This document shows, piece after piece, positions 28,917-37,210 of a stretch of 64,000 bases of DNA. The position numbers were made by a program, and so were the translations under genes. The DNA lies in contig JACBXP010000001.1 of assembly GCA_015863185.1 (NCBI GenBank), forward strand, positions 169,823-233,822, read 5' to 3'. The number at the start of each line of letters is the position of its first letter. Position 1 is the first letter of the stretch. The stretch is from Aerococcaceae bacterium DSM 111020 (GTDB lineage Bacteria; Bacillota; Bacilli; Lactobacillales; Aerococcaceae). Under the pieces are notes generated by a model. The model did no database searches, was not told the origin of the DNA, and worked only from the letters and a program-made list of their open reading frames with translations.

Positions 28917-29931
28917 TGAATTATGGCGCTTCTTCAAAGAACATTTTAAACGCTTATTGATGTGGGGATTGATTGGGAGTTTAATCGTTCTTGGGGTTCA
29001 ATATGGACTGAACTATTTCAAAAGTCCGGAAGACTTGGATGCGTATAATTATTTGAGTGAAGTGTATAGTCAAGAGCCAGCGGAATTTGAAGCAATCGTT
29101 ACCTTAGATGATGGTAATGTGCTTCAAAATTCGTATCTTTTCGATGAATATTTCACGACTCCAGAAGTCATGCAAGAAGTAAAAGACCGTACAGGCGTAG
29201 ATGTAACGCGTTGGTATGAAAGCGAAAAATTATTAGGTTTCGAAAAAAGTAGTCTCTTCAGAGGTGGGATTGCTGGTATTCGGAACACATCGTCAGGTGT
29301 CATCACCTTTAGATTCCTTGTCGCACCGACTGCTGAAGAAAATTTAAAAGTTGCCCAAGCCTATCGAGATATTCTAACAGAAGGGTCGATTCCATTTATG
29401 GAAAATCAAACAGCTTCAATTATGGTTGAACCAGTGATTGAAGAATTATTGGACTTAGAACTGACTCCGGAAGTTCCTACTCCAGAGACATTAAAGATTT
29501 TTAGTGGAAATGGCCTTCTAACTAATATTATTTTTGCTATTGCAGGCTTTATTTTGGGAATGATTTTAGGGCTCATGTACTATTTTGTTCGTCGCCTCTT
29601 AGACGATGATATTCAATATGCTTTTGATTATACTTGGAATTATGATGACTTGCACCAAATGTTAGACCAAGGACAATTAAATGCGGATACAACAGAACAT
29701 TTTATTCAAATGCCCGGTATAAATTCCATCGTTATTGGCCAAGACCGTATTGAAGCAGAAGAACCAGCAAAGGTATTTTCACACTTAGCAGAGACAGATT
29801 CCTCTATAGATCCCCTTTCTGAAATCGTCTTATTGGTTGAGTCAGGAAAGACGAGCAAAGAGTGGTTCCGTGAGCAATATCAAGCAGCGAAAAGATATCA
29901 GTTGCCTATTCGTATTGTCCATCAATATTAG
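28894..29931 (+). CDS. Wzz-like chain-length protein with a cytoplasmic kinase-like tail
   Basis: A 345-residue protein with two transmembrane helices (about 20-38 and 209-231) flanking an external domain, the topology of polysaccharide co-polymerases (Wzz, CapA). After the second helix a 114-residue cytoplasmic tail follows. Residues about 310-325 read EIVLLVESGKTSKEWF, close to the post-Walker-B strand of bacterial tyrosine kinases (BY-kinases), but no Walker A is present, so it looks like a degenerate kinase module. ATG 28894 is preferred over the open-frame start at 28870 because AAAGGAG is 6 bases upstream. The Wzz assignment rests on topology and context. Confidence 0.68.
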   Translation: MSILTIISELWRFFKEHFKRLLMWGLIGSLIVLGVQYGLNYFKSPEDLDAYNYLSEVYSQEPAEFEAIVTLDDGNVLQNSYLFDEYFTTPEVMQEVKDRTGVDVTRWYESEKLLGFEKSSLFRGGIAGIRNTSSGVITFRFLVAPTAEENLKVAQAYRDILTEGSIPFMENQTASIMVEPVIEELLDLELTPEVPTPETLKIFSGNGLLTNIIFAIAGFILGMILGLMYYFVRRLLDDDIQYAFDYTWNYDDLHQMLDQGQLNADTTEHFIQMPGINSIVIGQDRIEAEEPAKVFSHLAETDSSIDPLSEIVLLVESGKTSKEWFREQYQAAKRYQLPIRIVHQY

Positions 29932-29941
29932 GTGATACACT

Positions 29942-30700
29942 ATGATACAACATCCTATAATTTCAATTATTACGCCCGTCTATAATGCGGCTACTTTATT
30001 GCCAGATACGATAGAAAGTGTCTTGCAACAGACTTATACTGATTTTGAAATGATTTTGGTGAATGATCAAAGTACGGATAATAGTTTAGCAATTCTTGAA
30101 GAATATGCTCAACAAGATGAACGGATTAAAGTCATAAGCTTGAATGAAAATAGTGGAGCAGCAGTTGCGAGGAATACAGGGCTGGACCATGCACAAGGTG
30201 ATTATATTGCATTTATCGATAGTGATGATGTCTGGCATCCCAAAAAATTAACCAAACAATTGGCATTCATGCAACAATATGATTATAGTTTCACATTTAC
30301 GGACTTTGCCTTAATGGATGAGGCGGGTAATATTACAAAAGAACAAACAGGAGTTCCTCGAGAAATCGATTATGCCGGTTTGTTAAAAAACACAACTATT
30401 GCCTGTTCAACGGTGATGATTAACCGATCGGCTATTGGCGATTTAAGAATGCCACTCGTAAGAAAAGGCCAGGATACAGCGACCTGGTTGATGTTGATGC
30501 GTGAGCGACGTATTAAAGCATATGGTCTTCAAGAAGTATTGAATTATTATCGTCAGGTTCCTGGATCCATTTCAAGTAATCGCCTCGGCGCTTTGAAGCG
30601 AACTTGGCATACTTATACACAATTAGAGAAATTGCCTTATCCTAAGGCGTTGTATTATTTCGGACATTATGTTTGGAATGCTATCAGGCGACGATTATAA
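29942..30700 (+). CDS. Glycosyltransferase family 2 protein
   Basis: GT-A fold transferase of 252 residues. The N-terminal ISIITPVYNAATLLPDTIES and VNDQSTDNS segments, NSGAAVARNTGLDHAQGDYI and the metal-binding IDSDDVWHP motif are all present. The C-terminus is short and has no membrane helix. It transfers a sugar during repeat-unit assembly. It is the last gene of the polysaccharide block, and a long perfect hairpin follows at once. Confidence 0.92.
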   Translation: MIQHPIISIITPVYNAATLLPDTIESVLQQTYTDFEMILVNDQSTDNSLAILEEYAQQDERIKVISLNENSGAAVARNTGLDHAQGDYIAFIDSDDVWHPKKLTKQLAFMQQYDYSFTFTDFALMDEAGNITKEQTGVPREIDYAGLLKNTTIACSTVMINRSAIGDLRMPLVRKGQDTATWLMLMRERRIKAYGLQEVLNYYRQVPGSISSNRLGALKRTWHTYTQLEKLPYPKALYYFGHYVWNAIRRRL

Positions 30701-30746
30701 AAATACCACCTCGCATATCAGTGACTTGATATGCGAGGTGGTATTT
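30701..30746. terminator. Bidirectional terminator, 20-bp perfect inverted repeat
   Basis: The left arm at 30701-30720 and the right arm at 30727-30746 are perfectly complementary around the 6-base loop GTGACT. The ends are AAATACC and GGTATTT. It separates the convergent GT2 and mgtE genes. Confidence 0.92.
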
Positions 30747-30781
30747 GTTATGGAAAAGATAAATTGTCGATGTGGAAGGGT

Positions 30782-32101
30782 CTAAATACCGAGGAAAAAT
30801 GTAGCTATTTGGAAATATAAAATTAAAGTGATGGTATCGACAATCGTCGTAATAAGTGGACCTGCCATGACAGCTGGATCTTGATTGAAATATTCCGCAA
30901 TCACTGGTAATAAGCCGCCTAATAATTTGGAAAGAATAATGGTTACAATAAGTGCGGTACAAACGGTTAATCCCATCGCAAGATCTACATGATCAAAGAG
31001 CGCAAGTCGAATAAAGTTAATCACGGCCATCACAATCCCAGTCGTTAATCCTACTTGGAGTTCTTTCACTAAGACACCTTTCCAGTCTGTCGTTTCCACT
31101 TCATGATTTGAGAGTGCTCGAGTGACTAGAGTGGAACTTTGTGTTCCAGCATTTCCACCAGAGTCCATAAGCATTGGAATATAAGCTGCCAAGACAACAT
31201 GGGTCGCTAGCAACGCTTCATATTCTTGAATGACATAACCGGTAAATGTTGCTGAAATCATTAAAAATAGAAGCCAGGCAATCCGTTGTTTGGCCATAGA
31301 CCAGAAAGATTGTTCTAAATAAGGTGTGTTTTCTTGGTCAGATGTAAGACCTGCCATAATTGAAATATCTTCTTCAGATTCTTGATGAATGACTCGGAAG
31401 ATATCATCGGCTGTTGTTTGACCAACGAGTCGTCCTTCTAAATCAACGACGGGTAAAGCATGTAATTGATATTTATTAAATAAATCGGCTGCAATCTCTT
31501 GGTCCATATGTGTTTGAACAGGCTGGATATCGTAATGAATCATTGACGTTAACATTTCTTCTTGACTCTGAATTAAGTCAGATAAGTAAATATAACCGGT
31601 CAACTTACGATCGGACTGCATCACATAAATTTGATACAGATGTTCTGGTCCTCCGCTGGCATGCTGAATTTTATAAAGGGCTTCAGCAACCGTACTATCT
31701 TCATGAATAAGCACATAATCAATGGACATGAGGCTTCCGACACTTTCTTCAGGATAACCTAACAATTGATTAATGAGAGGGCGCTTGACTGGGTCCACAA
31801 AATTTAATAATTTTGAAGCCATATTTGCTGGTAATTCTTGCAATGTATCGACCAGATCATCCGATTCGATTTGTTGAATTAATTCTTTGGTTTCTTCTTG
31901 TGTATAGTCTGAAAGTAAATCCTTCTTAATGGTTGGTGATAATAAGTGGAAGACATTAGCCATACGATCCTTAGTTAAGAGCCGACTTGAAGCGATGCGT
32001 TTCTCGGGTGACCAATCCTCAAAATGATTGGCAATATCTTGATTGGATAATACTTTGAGTTGTTCTTGTAATTCTTTGAGTGTTTTGTTTGATAAAATCA
32101 T
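30782..32101 (-). CDS. mgtE: Magnesium transporter MgtE (riboswitch-controlled copy)
   Basis: Mg2+-gated magnesium channel of 439 residues. It has an N-terminal helical domain (residues about 1-125) and tandem CBS domains (about 130-250, with MSIDYVLIHEDSTVAEAL and LHALPVVDLEGRLVGQTT). A five-helix membrane domain follows, containing SGGNAGTQSSTL and DPAVMAGPLITTIVD. ATG 32101 is chosen because GGAGG precedes it; the frame continues to a TTG at 32116. An M-box riboswitch and terminator lie in its leader. A second mgtE is present at 48.6 kb. Confidence 0.96.
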   Translation of the reverse strand: MILSNKTLKELQEQLKVLSNQDIANHFEDWSPEKRIASSRLLTKDRMANVFHLLSPTIKKDLLSDYTQEETKELIQQIESDDLVDTLQELPANMASKLLNFVDPVKRPLINQLLGYPEESVGSLMSIDYVLIHEDSTVAEALYKIQHASGGPEHLYQIYVMQSDRKLTGYIYLSDLIQSQEEMLTSMIHYDIQPVQTHMDQEIAADLFNKYQLHALPVVDLEGRLVGQTTADDIFRVIHQESEEDISIMAGLTSDQENTPYLEQSFWSMAKQRIAWLLFLMISATFTGYVIQEYEALLATHVVLAAYIPMLMDSGGNAGTQSSTLVTRALSNHEVETTDWKGVLVKELQVGLTTGIVMAVINFIRLALFDHVDLAMGLTVCTALIVTIILSKLLGGLLPVIAEYFNQDPAVMAGPLITTIVDTITLILYFQIATFFLGI

Positions 32102-32189
32102 TTTATCGTCCTCCAAATAAATACTAGACTATCTCCAAAGAGAAAATGATAGTTCGCTCAAACTCGCCATAAAGCTATTTCGTTCCGAA

Positions 32190-32228
32190 CAAAAACACCC
32201 ACTTTCTGCGTACGCAAAAAGGTGGGTG
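32190..32228 (-). terminator. Riboswitch-controlled terminator upstream of mgtE
   Basis: On the minus strand CACCCAC and a longer inner stem (CTTTTTGCG with CGCAGAAAG) close with GTGGGTG and run into TTTTT. It lies between the M-box aptamer and the mgtE start, as expected for transcriptional control. Confidence 0.88.
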
Positions 32229-32244
32229 CATGTAAATAAACTTA

Positions 32245-32400
32245 ATTTTAAGTTCGAGCTTTAGCTCCCTTAAACATGAACTTGCTCTAGTCAATACCTT
32301 GTATCGATAATGACTGTTAACCAGTGCAGTATGTCTCCATACTTTTACGGCGGCAATCTTACTTTTAAGGGTAGCCTCACCTACCTTGTGTCCGCTAACC
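32245..32400 (-). ncRNA. M-box (ykoK) Mg2+ riboswitch
   Basis: Read on the minus strand, the leader has the M-box conserved pieces in order: AGGTAGGTGAGGCTACC, ATTGCCGCCGT, GGAGACATACTGCACTGG-TTAACAG and GGGAGCTAAAGCTCG. It sits between a -10 TATAAT (32413-32418, minus strand) and a terminator about 20 bases downstream. In this class high Mg2+ favours termination, so mgtE expression should fall when Mg2+ is plentiful. The aptamer boundaries are approximate. Confidence 0.9.
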
Positions 32401-32444
32401 ATTCTACCACCGATTATAAAAAATGCAACACCTATTCTAACTAA

Positions 32445-32474
32445 ATGACGCAAAAGGTTGAAAAATGCTATACT
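32445..32474 (+). promoter_or_regulatory. mutM promoter
   Basis: Extended -10 TGCTATACT (32466-32474), with the weak -35 ATGACG at 32445-32450. It is divergent from the mgtE leader promoter. Confidence 0.5.
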
Positions 32475-32523
32475 ATAAGACACGAAGTAAGAGAAAACAA
32501 AAATATTAGAAAGGGATGAGTCG

Positions 32524-33372
32524 GTGCCAGAATTACCAGAAGTTGAAAATACACGTCGTGGCTTAGAACAAGTTGTCCTAGGGAAGACTATTCAGACAAT
32601 TGATGTCTTTTGGGAAAATTTAATTGTGTTTGAAGATTCTATTGAAGGATGGATTCAACGTCTCGTAGGTCAGACCATTCAATCAGTCGGACGTCGGGGA
32701 AAGTATTTAGTCTTTCAATTAAATAATGATTTGCTTGTGTCACACTTAAGGATGGAGGGAAAATATTTCTACTTTCCAGAACAGACAATTCCGGAAGAAA
32801 AAGAGAAACACACTCATCTAATCTTTCATTTTACGGATGGTTCTCAATTGCACTATCATGATGTACGCAAATTTGGCCGCTTTGAATTGATTCAAAAAGG
32901 CTACGCTCCATTATTCTTTCAACAGAAAAAAATTGGGCCGGAACCAACGGCTGAAGCATTTGATATAAATTCATTTACAGCATCGCTAATACAGTCAAAG
33001 CGTGCAATCAAAACCTATCTATTATCTCAAGTACCCGTAGCAGGATTAGGTAATATTTATGTGGATGAAGTATTATGGATGAGTCATATTCATCCGGAAT
33101 CTAGAGCGGATATATTAACGATTGAACAAATAAGTTTATTGCATCAATCCATTATTGATATTATGGAACGTGCCACAGCATTAGGCGGGTCAACGATTCG
33201 TACTTATCGCAATACCTTGGGAGAGCAAGGGCGATATCAAGATGAATTACAAGTCTACGGTAAACAAGGGACACCCTGTCCTAAATGTGGAACGCTGATT
33301 GAAAAGATGAAAGTGCATGGACGAGGGACGCATTATTGCCCACAATGTCAGAACAAAGTAGGTGAAGCATGA
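32524..33372 (+). CDS. mutM: Formamidopyrimidine-DNA glycosylase
   Basis: Base-excision repair glycosylase/AP lyase for 8-oxoguanine. The protein begins MPELPEVENTRRGL, with Pro2 and Glu3 the catalytic pair. The helix-two-turn-helix GLGNIYVDEVLW and a C-terminal four-Cys zinc finger (CPKCGTLIEK...CPQC) are present. It is 282 residues and starts at GTG 32524 after GAAAGGGATGAG. It overlaps coaE by 4 bases. Gene order mutM-coaE-nrdR-dnaB-dnaI is conserved in Firmicutes. Confidence 0.97.
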   Translation: MPELPEVENTRRGLEQVVLGKTIQTIDVFWENLIVFEDSIEGWIQRLVGQTIQSVGRRGKYLVFQLNNDLLVSHLRMEGKYFYFPEQTIPEEKEKHTHLIFHFTDGSQLHYHDVRKFGRFELIQKGYAPLFFQQKKIGPEPTAEAFDINSFTASLIQSKRAIKTYLLSQVPVAGLGNIYVDEVLWMSHIHPESRADILTIEQISLLHQSIIDIMERATALGGSTIRTYRNTLGEQGRYQDELQVYGKQGTPCPKCGTLIEKMKVHGRGTHYCPQCQNKVGEA

Positions 33373-33971
33373 CAGTTATTATTATTACGGGATCGATTGC
33401 GACCGGTAAATCTACAGCAACACATTATTTAGAGCAACAGGGCTATCCTGTGATTGATACGGATGTTATCTCAAGACAGGTTGTCACACCTGGCCATGTA
33501 GGTCTGGAGAGAATTGTAGATACTTTTGGTGAAGGAGTATTACTAGAAGATGGTCAATTAAATCGTGAGGCATTAGGAGCCATTATCTTTAATGATTCAA
33601 CGGCACGGGAACAATTGAATCAGTTACTTCATCCTTTAATTTTTGCAGAAGCTCAAAAACAGATTGAACGCACTCAACAAGCGGGACAGCAGATAATTTT
33701 TGTTGATATTCCTTTATTTTTTGAGGTCGGAACAGATATCAAATATGATGCTGTTTGGTTAGTATCTATACCAGAAGATTTACAATTGAAACGTTTGATG
33801 GCACGTAATCAACTAAGTAAAGCGGATGCCTCTGCGCGAATTAAAAGCCAAATACCAATTCAAGAAAAAGAACAAAAAGCTGATGTTGTTCTGAATAATT
33901 CACGGGATAGGGACTGGCTATATCGACAAATTGATTTAGAAATGAATCGCTTAAAAGGGCATAATCGGTAG
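33369..33971 (+). CDS. coaE: Dephospho-CoA kinase
   Basis: Last step of coenzyme A synthesis, ATP-dependent phosphorylation of dephospho-CoA. The P-loop GSIATGKST lies at residues 8-16, DTDVISRQVV follows, and the lid segment contains RLMARNQLSKADASARI. The 200-residue length is typical. The ATG overlaps the mutM stop, so the two are translationally coupled. A 110-base gap separates it from nrdR, where no clear terminator is visible. Confidence 0.96.
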   Translation: MTVIIITGSIATGKSTATHYLEQQGYPVIDTDVISRQVVTPGHVGLERIVDTFGEGVLLEDGQLNREALGAIIFNDSTAREQLNQLLHPLIFAEAQKQIERTQQAGQQIIFVDIPLFFEVGTDIKYDAVWLVSIPEDLQLKRLMARNQLSKADASARIKSQIPIQEKEQKADVVLNNSRDRDWLYRQIDLEMNRLKGHNR

Positions 33972-34081
33972 AAATTTTAGTTTGTTAAAGAGATAGAATA
34001 ATGGTTTCTGAAGCGGTCCATTTAGATGTCAATATGTTAAAATAAGATTGAATAAGTTATAGAATGAAAGGAGTCCCCTTA

Positions 34082-34549
34082 ATGGAATGTCCAAAATGTC
34101 GTCATTTACAATCCAAAGTCATTGATTCTAGGCCGGCGGATAATGGCCAATCCATTCGTCGACGTCGTGAATGTTTAGCGTGTCATCATCGCTTCAACAC
34201 TTATGAACAAGTAGAACAAGTGCCATTATTAGTCATTAAACGCGACGGAACACGAGAGGAATTTAATCGGGACAAATTAACACGTGGTATCATTCGATCT
34301 GCTGAGAAAAGACCTGTTACGCGTGAACAAATGGATCGCTTGGTCACTCAAGTTGAAGAGAAGATTCGTGAAGAAGCAGATGGAGAAATTGAGAGTAGCT
34401 TAATTGGGGAATATGTGATGCCCCTTCTATTCGAATTAGATGAAGTCGCTTATATTCGCTTTGCAAGTGTGTATCGTCAATTTCAATCCCGTGAAATGTT
34501 TATGCAAGAATTAGAAAATATGGATCAGCACCGAAAAGAGGGAAAATAG
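34082..34549 (+). CDS. nrdR: Transcriptional repressor NrdR
   Basis: Zinc- and (d)ATP-binding repressor of ribonucleotide reductase operons, 155 residues. The N-terminal zinc ribbon is MECPKCRHLQSKVIDSR...CLACHHRF, followed by an ATP-cone domain beginning PLLVIKRDGTREEFNRDKL. ATG 34082 is preferred, since GGAG sits 9 bases upstream; the frame begins at ATG 34064. No NrdR boxes or nrd genes are visible nearby, so its targets lie outside the window. dnaB begins on the next base. Confidence 0.96.
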   Translation: MECPKCRHLQSKVIDSRPADNGQSIRRRRECLACHHRFNTYEQVEQVPLLVIKRDGTREEFNRDKLTRGIIRSAEKRPVTREQMDRLVTQVEEKIREEADGEIESSLIGEYVMPLLFELDEVAYIRFASVYRQFQSREMFMQELENMDQHRKEGK

Positions 34550-35968
34550 ATGTCCAATCGGATTGCGCCGATGCAACCATTTTATCTTGTTAATTCTGTT
34601 ATTTTATCACCATTGCATTTGCAGTCTTTGACGCACTTTTATCAACCAATTATTGGCCCCATCGCAATGAGTGTTTATTTAACATGGATGCATGTTCCGG
34701 TCGATTCAAATCATCAATCTAAGCGCGTTGTCCATAATCAGTGTATTGAGCAGATGAAGCTAACGATGCATCAACTGGATGATGCAGTAAAATCATTGGA
34801 AGCCATCGGCTTGCTTAAAACCTATCGTGACCGTCAATCTCATGAGGACCCACGTCGACAGACTTTGTATTATCATTTGCAGATTCCCTATGATCCGCAG
34901 GGATTTATTAATCAGACAGCATTGCGAGCGGTCTTATTTCATCAGATTGGTCCTCATAATTATGAAGCTTTATTGGAACAGTTCACACCAGAGCCTGCTC
35001 ATTTAGAACATTATGACGAATTGACGACGCCATTTAATCAATGGTATCAATTCGGCAGTGAAATACCTGACAACCAAACACAGCTTCAGTCAGATTACCC
35101 GCAAGCATCGAAACACCTGACAGTACAATCTAGCTTTGATTATGGTAAGTTTTTAGAATTTGTGATGGCCGATAAAATTAATCATCGTGAATTGACAGAG
35201 GATTTAAAGTCCACGGTTATGAACTTACATCAAGTTTACCAATTAAATGAATCTCAAATGGCTGAAGTCATCAAATTAGCGAAAAATGGTCTAACGGGTG
35301 TTATTGATCATGAACAATTGATTCCCATCATTGAAAAAAGACGTCAGCAAGCCAGACAAGTACCTAAAGTATCAAGCAATGAATTTCCAAAAAATTATAC
35401 TGAAGAGGAAAGACAACAGAGAAAGCAAACCATTCAAAAAGAATATCCAAGTATCACTGACAAACAACAAGGGATTATTTTACTATGTGAACAAATGCCA
35501 GCTGAAACTTTTTTAACGAAGACAAAAGAAGCGAAGAAAGGCTTTCCGAGTGATAATGAATGGTATTTTATTCGGGATTTAACGGCACGTTCAGAATTAT
35601 CCTTGCCGGCTATTAATTTGTTGATTTATTATTTATTAGTGATGCAAGAACAGCCCAATGTATTGAAAGGAATGTTGCAACGGATTGCTAATGACTGGCA
35701 ACAAAAGGGATTATTAACTCCCGAAAAGATTTTTGATTATTTAAATCAACAAAGTAAAATGGAAAAAACCAAACAAACTAATTACCGGCATTATCCTAAT
35801 AAGAAGCAACAGTCACAATATTCTGAACCGATTCCAGACTGGCTGAAACAACAAGAACAAAAAGCCCCACAGGAAAATGAAACGACGGCCAATGAGATTG
35901 ATCCGCAATCTCAAGAAGAAATACGCTCTCGCTTAGCGGAATTATATAGAGAGGAGCAAGATCATTAA
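34550..35968 (+). CDS. dnaB: Replication initiation and membrane attachment protein DnaB
   Basis: Primosome protein that, with DnaD and DnaI, loads the replicative helicase in Firmicutes (it is not the E. coli DnaB helicase). The 472-residue protein has an N-terminal winged-helix part starting FYLVNSVILSPLHLQSLTHFYQP. The C-terminal DnaD/DnaB helical domain is about residues 290-385 and ends LPAINLLIYYLLVMQE with the YxxxIxxxW-like region. A Gln/Lys-rich tail follows. It is placed between nrdR and dnaI with no gap. Confidence 0.93.
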   Translation: MSNRIAPMQPFYLVNSVILSPLHLQSLTHFYQPIIGPIAMSVYLTWMHVPVDSNHQSKRVVHNQCIEQMKLTMHQLDDAVKSLEAIGLLKTYRDRQSHEDPRRQTLYYHLQIPYDPQGFINQTALRAVLFHQIGPHNYEALLEQFTPEPAHLEHYDELTTPFNQWYQFGSEIPDNQTQLQSDYPQASKHLTVQSSFDYGKFLEFVMADKINHRELTEDLKSTVMNLHQVYQLNESQMAEVIKLAKNGLTGVIDHEQLIPIIEKRRQQARQVPKVSSNEFPKNYTEEERQQRKQTIQKEYPSITDKQQGIILLCEQMPAETFLTKTKEAKKGFPSDNEWYFIRDLTARSELSLPAINLLIYYLLVMQEQPNVLKGMLQRIANDWQQKGLLTPEKIFDYLNQQSKMEKTKQTNYRHYPNKKQQSQYSEPIPDWLKQQEQKAPQENETTANEIDPQSQEEIRSRLAELYREEQDH

Positions 35969-36900
35969 TGCAATCAATCAAAGATGTGATGGATCATTTT
36001 GAGCCTTCGCCAAAACAACCCAGTGTTGAAGAAACACAAGCAGCGATTTTAGCGCATCCTAAAGTCAAAACCTTTATTGAAACTCATAAAGACCAGCTAT
36101 CGCCCGAAATCATTCAACAAAGTATGAGTAAATTGAATGAATTTGTTAAAGAGTGGAATAAGTTGGAAAGAGGAGAGATGGGGGCGAATCCTGGATTTGA
36201 ACCTGTTTTATTTTTGAATTTCAATTATATTGATGTCGACTATCGAGCGACAGATGTTTATTATCAAGAAAAAGAAAGACAAGAAAAAGAACATTTACTT
36301 GAAAACCAGATGATGTCTCGTGATGTCCGTGAAGCGACATTGGATACTTACGAGCTCGACTCGCCAGTTCGTCAACAATTAATGCATGCGATCATTGATT
36401 TTTTAAAGGACTACCGTGAAGATAAACATCAAGCACGCGGTTTATATTTATACGGTCCGTTTGGTGTTGGTAAGACGTATTTAATGGGCGCATTAGCTAA
36501 TGAATTGGTTAACAAGAATCATTCTAGTGTGAAATTACTGCACTATCCAACTTTTATCAATGAATTGAAAGACACTTTCTCAGATAATTCGACACAAGAA
36601 GTTATCAATGAAACCAAAAAAGTGGATGTATTAATATTGGATGATATTGGAGCTGAAAGCAATTCACAATGGGTGCGCGATGATGTATTGAATCCTATTT
36701 TAGAATATCGGATGAAAGAGTCCTTGCCGACATTTTTCACATCGAATTTTAGTGTGGATGACTTAGAGATTCACTTAGCCAATACCAAAGGCGCACAAGA
36801 TCAATTGAAGGCCAAACGTGTCATGGAACGTATTCATTATTTAGCCAAACCGGTTATTTTTAATGGGACAGATCGTCGCGATAAGGCAGCTCAAAAGTAA
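35968..36900 (+). CDS. dnaI: Primosomal helicase loader DnaI
   Basis: AAA+ ATPase that loads the replicative helicase, 310 residues. The N-terminal helicase-binding domain (residues 1-130) is followed by the ATPase with Walker A GPFGVGKTYL (about 166-175), Walker B VLILDDIGAES (about 225-235) and sensor TFFTSNFS. Its ATG overlaps the dnaB stop by one base. It ends the replication cluster, and the thrS T-box begins just after. Confidence 0.96.
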   Translation: MQSIKDVMDHFEPSPKQPSVEETQAAILAHPKVKTFIETHKDQLSPEIIQQSMSKLNEFVKEWNKLERGEMGANPGFEPVLFLNFNYIDVDYRATDVYYQEKERQEKEHLLENQMMSRDVREATLDTYELDSPVRQQLMHAIIDFLKDYREDKHQARGLYLYGPFGVGKTYLMGALANELVNKNHSSVKLLHYPTFINELKDTFSDNSTQEVINETKKVDVLILDDIGAESNSQWVRDDVLNPILEYRMKESLPTFFTSNFSVDDLEIHLANTKGAQDQLKAKRVMERIHYLAKPVIFNGTDRRDKAAQK

Positions 36901-36907
36901 TTATGAC

Positions 36908-36936
36908 TTGAGAGTTTAACTAAAAAGTGCTATATT
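36908..36936 (+). promoter_or_regulatory. thrS promoter
   Basis: TTGAGA at 36908-36913, a 17-base spacer and TATATT at 36931-36936, with TG at the extended -10 position. Confidence 0.75.
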
Positions 36937-36942
36937 AATAAT

Positions 36943-37158
36943 AATCACTTACTAAAGACATGAATTAGGAACCGCTTATCTCAGAAAAGAGTCGGTTACT
37001 GCAAGACTTATAATGTTCTCTAATTTACCACTTTAACTGTTATGAGTGACGTGATGACGCGTTAAGTCAAAGAAAGAATGGCTTTGAGCCATTAAATTTG
37101 GGTGGAACCACGTCCTCGATAGACGTCCCTTAGCAAAAACGCTAAGGGACGTCTTTTT
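36943..37158 (+). ncRNA. T-box leader of thrS
   Basis: The T-box sequence GGGTGGAACCACG lies at 37100-37112 and is followed by the terminator arms GACGTCCCTTAGC (37122-37134) and GCTAAGGGACGTC (37141-37153) plus TTTTT. The antiterminator would use GTGGAACCACGTCC. Stem I occupies about 36943-37055. A Thr codon, ACC at 37027-37029 in TTTACCAC, is the likely specifier. Uncharged tRNA-Thr should permit read-through to thrS. Confidence 0.93.
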
Positions 37159-37210
37159 ATTTACTGAAAGGATGGTTCTTCAAAAACAAATAATATATGG
37201 AGGAATAATT

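Noticed and set aside
32175..32483. Minus-strand 102-codon frame upstream of mgtE
   Set aside because: It covers the M-box riboswitch and terminator, so the conservation there is RNA structure, not protein.
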